Origin: an uncultured Clostridium sp.
Lineage (GTDB): Bacteria; Bacillota; Clostridia; TANB77; CAG-508
DNA length: 52,409 nucleotides
NCBI GenBank assembly: GCA_900552555.1
Contig: URZW01000010.1
Coordinates: 1-52,409 of the forward strand
Direction: 5' to 3'
The position numbers were made by a program, and so were the translations under genes. The notes under the pieces were generated by a model. It saw nothing but the letters and a program-made list of their open reading frames with translations, made no database searches and was not told the origin of the DNA. Positions 7,264 to 16,200 of this stretch are shown here, one piece after another (positions within the stretch are counted from its first letter, which is position 1; every line of letters begins with the position of its first letter).

Positions 7264-9000
7264 ATGAAAAATTATTTAGAAGAATACAAAAAATGGTGCG
7301 AAAGCCCAGATTTTGACGAAGAAACAAAAAAAGAATTATTAGGAATAAAAGATGATGAAAAAGAAATAGAAGACAGATTTTACAAAGAACTAGAATTTGG
7401 AACAGCGGGATTAAGAGGTGTAATTGGAGCCGGAACAAATAGAATGAATAAATACACAGTTGGAAAAGCAACACAAGGACTTGCAAATTACATAATAGAA
7501 CAAGGAACACAAGATAAAGGCGTTGCTATAAGCTATGATTCAAGAAGAATGTCAAAAGAATTCAGTTTACAAACAGCATTAATTTTAAATGCAAATGGAA
7601 TAAAAACATATTTATTTGAAAATTTAAGACCAGTACCAGAACTATCATTTGCAGTTAGAGAATTAAAATGTACAGCAGGTGTTATGATTACAGCAAGTCA
7701 TAATCCTCCAAAATACAATGGATACAAAGTTTACTGGGATGATGGTGCACAAATAGTTGCTCCAAGAGATAAAGATATAATTGCAAAAGTAAGAGCAGTT
7801 GCAGAATATAGTGAAATTAAAGAAATTTCAAAAGAAGATGCAATTGAAAAAGGTTTATTTAATATTGTTGGAACAGAAATGGATGACAAATATATTAATA
7901 CTTTAAAAGCTTTAATATTAAATCCTGAAATTGTAAAAGAACAAGGTAAGGACTTAAAAGTTGTGTATACACCATTACATGGAACAGGAGATACAGTTGC
8001 AGAAAGACTTTTAAAAGAAATAGGAATACAAAATTTATATGTTGTTCCAGAACAAAAAGAACCAGATGGAAACTTCCCAACTGTTGATTATCCAAATCCA
8101 GAAGATAAAAAAGCATTTAAATTAGCACTTGAATTGGCTAAGAAAGTAGATGCAGATGTAGTTTTAGCAACAGACCCTGATGCAGATAGATTAGGAATTT
8201 ATGCTAAAGATACAAAAACAGGTGAATATATGACATATACAGGAAATATGTCAGCATTGTTAATTGCTGAATATAGAATTTCTCAAATGAAGGAAAAAGG
8301 AATTTTACCTGAAAAAGGAATGTTTATTACAACAATAGTTTCTTCTGATTTAGCAAAAGCAATTGCTTCAAACTACGGATTAGAATGTTTTGAAGTTTTA
8401 ACAGGATTTAAAAATATTGGTGCTATCATGAAAAGAGAAGAAGAAAAAGCTGATGGTGATAAATATGTATTTGGATTTGAGGAAAGTTACGGTTGCTTAA
8501 TTGGTGACTATGCAAGAGATAAAGATGGTATTGCTGCAGTAATGGCGCTATGTGAAGCTGCATGTTATTACAGAGCAAATAATGAAACTTTATGGGATCA
8601 AATGAATAATATTTATAAAAAATATGGATTCTACAAAGAAGATCAAGTTTCAATTGTTTTGGAAGGTGCTGAAGGTGCTGAAAAAATAAAAGAAATGATG
8701 ACTGCTATGAGAAATAAAGATGTAGAAAATATTGGTGATTACAAAGTGTTAACTTTCAAGGATGTTGACAGAGATTATGTTAAAGATATGGTTACAGGTG
8801 CAGGAAGTAAAACTGGATTACCAAAATCAAATGTTTTGTATTATCAATTAGAAAATAATGCTTGGTGTTGTGTTCGTCCATCTGGTACAGAACCAAAAAT
8901 TAAATTATATTTTGGTGTTAAAGGAAAAGATGAAGAAGATGCAACAAATAGTTTAGAGAATTTGAAAGAAGAAATGGTAAAATTAGTTAAAGAAAATTAG
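7264..9000 (+). CDS. pgcA: Phosphoglucomutase/phosphomannomutase (alpha-D-phosphohexomutase)
   Basis: 578 residues from ATG 7264 (AAAGGA upstream); an upstream in-frame TTG at 7216 lacks a site and family similarity starts at the ATG. All four alpha-phosphohexomutase signatures are intact: catalytic serine loop TASHNP (143-148, Ser145), Mg-binding DPDADR (304-309), sugar-specificity loop FEESYG (405-410) and phosphate loop RPSGTEPK near residue 538. The length fits the PgcA-like branch. It interconverts glucose-6-P and glucose-1-P (and perhaps the mannose phosphates), feeding UDP-sugar synthesis for glycolipid and wall polymers, in keeping with the pyrophosphorylase about 1.2 kb upstream. Ends in a double hairpin terminator. 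Confidence 0.93.
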   Translation: MKNYLEEYKKWCESPDFDEETKKELLGIKDDEKEIEDRFYKELEFGTAGLRGVIGAGTNRMNKYTVGKATQGLANYIIEQGTQDKGVAISYDSRRMSKEFSLQTALILNANGIKTYLFENLRPVPELSFAVRELKCTAGVMITASHNPPKYNGYKVYWDDGAQIVAPRDKDIIAKVRAVAEYSEIKEISKEDAIEKGLFNIVGTEMDDKYINTLKALILNPEIVKEQGKDLKVVYTPLHGTGDTVAERLLKEIGIQNLYVVPEQKEPDGNFPTVDYPNPEDKKAFKLALELAKKVDADVVLATDPDADRLGIYAKDTKTGEYMTYTGNMSALLIAEYRISQMKEKGILPEKGMFITTIVSSDLAKAIASNYGLECFEVLTGFKNIGAIMKREEEKADGDKYVFGFEESYGCLIGDYARDKDGIAAVMALCEAACYYRANNETLWDQMNNIYKKYGFYKEDQVSIVLEGAEGAEKIKEMMTAMRNKDVENIGDYKVLTFKDVDRDYVKDMVTGAGSKTGLPKSNVLYYQLENNAWCCVRPSGTEPKIKLYFGVKGKDEEDATNSLENLKEEMVKLVKEN

Positions 9001-9086
9001 AAATTTGGGATTGGAGAAAAATCTTCAATCTCAAATTTTATAAAAAACGGGATTTTATGTGGTGGCCACATAATCCCGTTTTCTTA
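9001..9086. terminator. Tandem hairpins, bidirectional terminator
   Basis: Two stem-loops follow the mutase: 9001-9041 (AAATTTG...CAAATTT) and a strong GC-containing one at 9046-9085 (AAAACGGGAT / ATCCCGTTTT with an inner ATGTGG/CCACAT stem). A T run follows on the plus strand and T's also follow on the minus strand, so the second serves both the mutase and the convergent ttcA-like gene. Confidence 0.85.
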
Positions 9087-9106
9087 ATTCCGAAAAAGTT
9101 AATATT

Positions 9107-9814
9107 TTATATTTTCCAATCTGGTAAATTCCTTTTTATAGCACCAAATAAGTTTGCTCTAATCATGGGAATATTTTTTTGAAGGGAAAAAATCATTTGT
9201 TTCATATCTTCTCTTTTTGAGGTACCGTCCATTGGACAAACTTTAGGCATAACAGTTAAATTATTTTTATTTATAAATCTTTTTGTTTCTTTTTCTGGAG
9301 TATAAATTAAAGGTCTAATTAAAGTTATTCCAGTTCTATCCATATAACTTACAGGTGAAAATGTTCCAATACTTCCTGTATAGAATAAATTAAGCAAAAA
9401 TGTTTCTAAAACATCATCTTCATTATGTCCCAATGCTATTTTATTACATCCTTCTCGTACGGCTATGGAGTTTATGATTCCTCTGCGTAAATTTGCACAT
9501 AGTGAACATGGATTTTTTTCTTTTCTAATATCAAATACAATTTCTTGTGCATGACTGTTTTCTATGAATAGTGGTATTTCTAATTTGTCACATATATTTT
9601 GTAATAGATTTGTGTCGAAAAATTTAAATCCTGGGTTTATGCTTATTGCTATTATATCAAATTTTTTTGGATAAAATCTTTGTAGTGATTTAAATGCGTG
9701 TAGCATTGTTATTGAGTCTTTTCCTCCTGAAAGGCATATTGCTATTTTGTCATTTTCTTCTATCATGTGGTAATCTTCTATGGCTTTTCTCATGTGGCTT
9801 AAAATTCTTTGCAT
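9107..9814 (-). CDS. TtcA-family tRNA thiolation enzyme (PP-loop ATPase)
   Basis: 235 residues, ATG at 9814 with AGGAGG. The ATP-pyrophosphatase loop SGGKDS is at 29-34. The cysteine pair CSLC (C103, C106) and a further cysteine in VCPMDG (C193) match the metal or Fe-S binding cysteines of TtcA-type enzymes, and LGHNEDDVLETFLLNLFYTG is the family's central motif. TtcA proper makes 2-thiocytidine at position 32 of tRNA; shorter Firmicute relatives such as this are annotated TtcA-like or TilS-like, and the exact tRNA target is uncertain. It is a single-gene unit, convergent with the phosphohexomutase. Confidence 0.85.
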   Translation of the reverse strand: MQRILSHMRKAIEDYHMIEENDKIAICLSGGKDSITMLHAFKSLQRFYPKKFDIIAISINPGFKFFDTNLLQNICDKLEIPLFIENSHAQEIVFDIRKEKNPCSLCANLRRGIINSIAVREGCNKIALGHNEDDVLETFLLNLFYTGSIGTFSPVSYMDRTGITLIRPLIYTPEKETKRFINKNNLTVMPKVCPMDGTSKREDMKQMIFSLQKNIPMIRANLFGAIKRNLPDWKI

Positions 9815-9866
9815 ATTTATTCCTCCTAAAATTTTGTAAGTTTTATTATATTATAACATGTGTTGT

Positions 9867-9970
9867 CAATATAATAATTTCTAAAATTTTTTTTTGGACT
9901 TCCTTCCACTAAAGTGAAATCTTGTCCAAAAAAAGATTTAATAAATTTTAATATTGTTTTAATCACATTC
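9867..9970. repeat. Palindromic repeat, copy of the inner unit of the 24.5-kb palindrome
   Basis: It starts CAATATAATAATTTCTAAAA and ends TTTTAATATTG...AATCACATTC, with a central hairpin TTGGAC...ACT/AGT...GTCCAA. The same borders (CAATATAAGAATTTCTAAAA and TTCTAATATTG...AATCACATTC) bound 24505-24623, where the centre differs. So the arms are conserved and the loop has diverged, as in a mobile palindromic unit. Confidence 0.6.
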
Positions 9971-10090
9971 AGTTAATTTAAAAATATTATTAAATAGCAA
10001 ACTACCATAAGTAAATCGTTATATACTAACATTGAATGTAACAAAAATGTAATAAAAATTTAAAATTATTGTGTAAAAATTTGCTAAATG

Positions 10091-10121
10091 AGCTTCCCTA
10101 GTAAGACAGAAGCTTTTTTTT
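10091..10121 (+). terminator. Orphan terminator-like hairpin upstream of the giant surface protein
   Basis: AGCTTC (10091-10096) pairs with GAAGCT (10109-10114) and is followed by seven T's. No plus-strand gene ends here, so it could be an attenuator in a longer leader or end a short RNA. A promoter-like element at 10153-10181 lies downstream of it. Confidence 0.4.
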
Positions 10122-10152
10122 GTAATATAAGAAGTATCAAAGATTTAAACTA

Positions 10153-10181
10153 TTGAAATGTAAAAATATAATTATTACAAT
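10153..10181 (+). promoter_or_regulatory. Probable sigma-A promoter of the giant surface protein
   Basis: TTGAAA (10153-10158), 17-bp spacer, TACAAT (10176-10181). It would give a leader of about 55 nt before the ATG at 10245 with its AGGAGG site. Confidence 0.55.
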
Positions 10182-10244
10182 TATAATAAGGTAAATTGGC
10201 GAGATTGCTATAAATTGAACTTATGATATTAGGAGGTAAATTTG

Positions 10245-13200
10245 ATGAAGGATATAGTTAGAAAAGTATTAGCAAGTTTTATTATTGTTTTGATGCTATG
10301 TAATAGTTCGATATTGACATTAATATCTGTTGCGACAGATGAAGTAGAAGATAATGTCGATACTTCAAAAGTTGAAGTTATTGGAAATGTTAATATTGAA
10401 AAATATGTCAATTATTCTGCAAAAGATAAAAAAGGGCTTTTAGTAAAACTAAAGTATAAAACAGGAATTGAATATAAAGAAAATCAACAATACAAAGCAG
10501 TAAAGGAAACACTATCTATTTTAAACACTCCTGAAATTGAAGGACATTATCCTGAAAAAATTGAAATAATAGGAGATTCTACTAATGATTTTTTACAGAA
10601 ATATAATAACGAAAGTGGTAAGTTTGCTATTCAATCTGAAAATATGGATACGGCGGAATTTTCTATAAATTTATATTATAATTCTGATTGTTATAATGAT
10701 AAAAATATAGAAAGAAACTTAGTTATTAGTGGATTTGTAAAAGAAAAGATAGATGATAGTGATAAAACTGAAATTGAAAAACAAATAGAATCAAATTTAA
10801 ATGTTAAAGATAATATTTCAAATTTAATATCAGAAGATATATCAACAGATGAGATTTATAAGGGATTTATTAAATCAAATAAGGAAAATAATACAAATTA
10901 TGATACTACTTTTAATGAAAATATAAAATTAAAATTTGATTACAATGATATTGGAAATGAAATTTTATTTGAAAATAAAACAAAATTAAAAGATAAAGAA
11001 AATAATGTTTTTGATACAAATGATGTTATATATAAAAATACAAAAATAAATAAGAATGAAATATTGGATATTTTGGGACAAGATGGTAAATTTCAGATAT
11101 TAGATAAAGATGGAAATATTTTAGATGAAATAAATAAAAATACTGATGCTCAAGAAGATGGAAGTGTAGAAATAAATTATCAAGATGATATTACTGAAAT
11201 AAGTATAAAAACAACAAGACCCGAAAAATACGGTGTAATTTCTATTACTAATGGGAAGGCAATAAAATCAAGCATGACAAATGTTAATGTTGATGCATTA
11301 CATACAGAAATATCAATTAAAAGTAATGATGATAAAAATGAAATATATAGTTATAAAGATGAAAATGATGTTCAATTAAAAGATACAGAAACAAAAATAG
11401 ACATGAATATTGATAATATCGATTGGACTAATTATATAACAAATGAAGTGAATTTCAATTTAACATTAGAAAATAATTCAGCTAAATATGATTTATTTAA
11501 AAATCCAGTTATTGAAATTAAATTACCGGAAGAGGTAGAAAAAGTAGTATTAGGTGATATATCACTATTGTATGATAATGGATTAAAAATAAAAAATGCA
11601 AAAGTTATAGACAAAGATAATTCTAAAGTTATAAAAATAGAATTAGAAGGAATACAAACGGAATATTTATTAAATTCAATTGTTGAGGGACCAAATATTA
11701 TAATACCAGCTTCAATTATATTAAAAAAAGAAATTGATGAAAAACAAAGTAATGTAAGTTTAATATATTATAATGATAATGTGACATCAATTGATTATAT
11801 AAATGAAGACAAACAATCAAAGGAATATAACATAAATATAAAATCAATAAATCAAGATGAACCAGAAAATGTAGAACAAAGTGAGCAGATATCAGAATAT
11901 AATGGTGATATGCCTGTAAGTGAAGTAAACAATGTATCTTTTGACATAAAAGCAACAGTAGGTTCAAAACAACTGGAAGAAAATGATGAAGTTTATGAAA
12001 ATCAAATAATAAAATATACTATTAAAATGAAAAATAATTCTGATAATAAAATAGAAAATATAAATGTTGTAGGTAATGTACCAGATGGAACGAGTTATGC
12101 AACAGTTGACTATGGTACGGATTATAAAGAATCAGATGATTATTATGACTTATACAAGTATGTTACAGATGATAGTAAAAAACAAGTTAATGAAAAAATT
12201 TCATTAGAAGCAGGGGAAGAAAAACAAGTATATTATGAAGTAAAAGTATCTAAGTTAAATAATGGAGAAACAGGAAAAAACATATCAAGCAATATATATG
12301 CTACTATGGGAAGTAAAAAAATAGTAGAATATTCATTAAACAATGTAGTAAAGAATGCTGAAATGTCAGTAGAATTGAAATCTTGGAGAACAGAAAGAGA
12401 AGATAATTTATGGGCATACGATATATATGTATATAATAATTTGAATACAGATATAAAAAATGCAAAATTTGAAATGCAATTACCAGAACAATTTAAATTT
12501 TCTGAAGTTTCTGAAGATTTTCCAGGGAAAATAGATATTGATAATGGTAAGGTATCTATTAGTCTTGATAATTTGGCGGCTAATACAAGAGAAGATTTGA
12601 TATTTTTTGTTAAACTAAATGAAACTAATCAAAATGCAAATCAATATCATATATCTAATTGTGTTGTGGTTAAAGGTGATAATACAAATACATATTATTC
12701 AAATGAAAATAGATTAACAGCATATACTAGTGCAATAAGTGTTGTTCAAACATCTGATAAAGAGGGTATGGATGTAGCTTATGATAGTAATATAGAGTAT
12801 GATTTTGTTATTTCAAATGTTTCAGATAAAAATTATTTTAGAGATTCTGTGTATGTTAACTTAAAAGATTTTTTGGATGAGAATGTAGAAGGAGTTAGTG
12901 CAGAATACGAAACTTTTGAACAGAATGATGATGGTTCTTTTGAAAAAAAATTGGAAAAAATAGATTTATCTGAATATACAGGAGAAGATGATGACGAAAG
13001 TAATGCTGATTTGGATGTAGATGTTGAAATTCCTACAGGTGAAAGTGTAAAATTAAAAATCATAGTAAAAGCAGGAGTTGTATATGAAAAAACAGCTATA
13101 TCTAATAAAATAGATTTAGTTTATGATAATAAAACAAAAAGTTCGAATGTAATTAAAAATAATATTATTGCTTATAATGATAGTGACAATACAAACCCTA

Positions 13201-16200
13201 AACCAAATCCTTATCCAGGTAATGATAATAATAAAAAATATAGCATTAGTGGTGTGGCTTGGATAGATAAAAATTCAGATGGACAGATGAATTCAGGAGA
13301 AGAAAAATATTCTAATTTAAAAGTAAAATTATTTAATTCTGATACAGGAAATATTGTTAAAGATGAAAATAATAATGTATTTGAAACAACAACTAATAGT
13401 GATGGTGAATATAAATTTACAGATGTAGAAAAAGGAAATTATATAGTATTATTTGAATATGATAATTCACAATATTCTTTATCAGCATATAAAGCAACAA
13501 ATGTTAATGAAAGTGTAAATTCTGATGTTATAGAAAAAGAGGCAAATATTGATGGAAATATATCAAAAGTTGCAGTTTCTGATATATTAAAAATAGAGAA
13601 AACAAATATAGAATACATTAATATAGGAGTAGTGCCTAAGCAGAAATTTGATTTTTCTTTAAATAAAACTATAACAAAGGTATCTATGACATATAATGGA
13701 AAAAATAGTGAAAAAGTTTATCAAAATACTAAATTGGCAAAAATAGAAATTCCTGCAAAGCAAATTACAGGGACAACAATAGTTGTAGAGTATAATATAG
13801 AAGTAGAAAATGAGGGTGAAATAGCAGGGTATATAAATGAAATTGTTGATTATATTCCTGAAGGATTAGAATTTAATAGTGAATTAAATAAAGATTGGTT
13901 TAAATCAAGTGATGGAAATTTGAGAACAGCTAGTCTTGCTGGAAAAAAGATTGAACCAGGAGAAACTCAAAGTGTTAAATTGTATTTGACTAAAAGTTTG
14001 ACTTCAGATTCTATGGGAATAATTGATAATGGAGCAGAAATATCAAAAAGTAGTAATGAAAAAGATATTGTAGATATAGATTCAACTGCGGGAAATAAGG
14101 AATCAAATGAAGATGATTATTCAGAGGCTCAATTAATTCTTGCAGTAAAAACTGGTGCTGTTACATATACATTAATTATAATTGGTGCTATATTAATATT
14201 AATTGCATTAAAGATTTTAATTGATAAAAGAATAATAAAAGTTAATAGTATTAAAAGCATAAAATTATTTGTATTTTGTTTTACAGCTTTAAGTATAGTT
14301 GCTGTAATTACATGCAGTAATGCAGCCTTAACTAAAAAAGATGTTCAAGATAAACTTGAGGAAAAATATAAAAATACTACTTATAATTTAAGATATGGCG
14401 ATGGAAAGTATGTACACCATTGGGATAAACATGGATTGGACCAATTATATTGTTCAGATGGTATGGCATTATGTGGACATGAAAATCATATATATAAATT
14501 TGCCGGAATTAAGAATTTTTCATCTAAAAAGAAAGAGTCTAAAAAGGAAGGAGAAAAAGCTTCTATAAAAGTTAATTCTGACAAACCAAAAATAACAGAA
14601 TTGGATTCAAATTATAATAAAGTAGGACCATATAAAGTTGAATTTAAAGGGGATTTTAAAATAAAGACTGTATATGCAAATACTGGCAAAGTAGATGATT
14701 ATAAGGTTATTGATGTAGATGGAAAAGTAACTACCATAAAATCAAATAAAGAGTTTTATATTAGAATTCCAAGTACTGTTAAAAAAATTATTAAAGTTGA
14801 TGTGGTTGTAAAAACTGACGAAGCATTAACAATTACTGAAAAATATGAAACTAAGTATACAGAAATTTGGAAGTGTGATAAGCTTTGTAAGGGTAAAGGA
14901 ACTAAAGCTATGGCAACTCAAGTAATGAATAGAGATAGAAAGGAAGAAACTGAAAAGAAAACGAAATCACCTAGTTCTGTAAAAGGAACATTGCCTGGAA
15001 CAGGTAAAGTTGAAAAAAAAGGTGATTTGATTATACAAAAAGTTGATGATAGAGATGGAAATACTCCTTTAGAGGGTGTTGGATTTACTATTACTGCAGA
15101 AATAAAGGTATGGGAATATGAAGGTACATACTATCCTAGTTGTGGACATCCTGATGGAGTGGATGAAAATGGTAATACAACATATGAACATTCATCTGAT
15201 TGGTATCAAAAATATAATCAATCTACTAAGACAATGTATTTAAATAGTAATGGAAGTTGGCAGAGTAGTGAGGTTATACTAACAACAGATGAAAATGGAA
15301 TAATTTCTATATCGGGCATCTCTATAAGTGAATATGATAAAACTGGTTATAGTTATAGTGGTTCAACAATATACCCTGCTGAATATGCTAGTGATACTCT
15401 AATTGTAAATGAAGTTGTAAATAATTATTATGGATATGAGTACAATGTAGAATCAACAAGATTTGAAGTACAGCGAGGAAATTCTGATATACAGGTATTG
15501 CAAAACCATCAAAAACTTGTAAAATTATCAGGATATGTGTGGTTAGATGGACAAGAAGGAAAAGAATCATTAAGAAATGATGAATATGATGAAGAGGAAA
15601 CAGGAGTAAATAATATACCTGTATATTTAGTAGATAAATCAGGTAATAGAATAAAACAGACAACAACTGGAACTTATAATGGATATTCAGAAATAAGTGG
15701 TGGACAATATCAGTTTGTAGATGTTGATTTGGATGAACTTGAAAAAGGAAGTTACCATATTGAATTTGAATATAATGGTTTTGTATATGAGGCAGTTGAA
15801 CCGAATTTGTATGAAAATAATACTTCAAAAGCAGCAGATACCAATACAAGAGATATTTTGAATAGTAAATTCACTTCTATTGATGGAAATGGAAGTCAGT
15901 CGATTTACACCGGTGATGTTAGAATTGATTATAGTAATATAAATTCTCATCAAAGTTCAATAGAGAATACATATAATACAAATGTAATTGCTTCAACAGA
16001 TGAGGCTGGATATACTATATATGATGACTTTGAACCTACAATAGAAGAAATAAGATACATAAATTTAGGAATATACAAAAAAGAGCAGGCAGATTATGCG
16101 TTAACAAAAGATTTATATAATGTAAGAGTTGAAGTAAATGGAAGATCACATGTATATAGATATGGTACAACAAGATATGATGAATATGGACAAGAGAAGG

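Larger units (their letters stand above)
9815..10244. other. Divergent intergenic region upstream of the giant surface protein
   Basis: 430 bp without a gene. It holds a palindromic repeat at 9867-9970, an orphan terminator-like hairpin at 10091-10121 and a probable promoter at 10153-10181 for the surface protein, each listed separately. I see no known riboswitch fold. Confidence 0.6.

Noticed and set aside
9815..10244. Riboswitch (c-di-GMP or other) in the leader of the giant surface gene
   Set aside because: I looked for the GEMM core and other familiar motifs and found none; only a plain hairpin with a T run.
10229..10411. Open frames on the strand opposite the large surface-protein genes
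   Set aside because: They lie fully inside long, well-supported genes, have low-complexity shadow composition (Leu/Tyr/His or Ile/Ser-rich) and lack ribosome binding sites.
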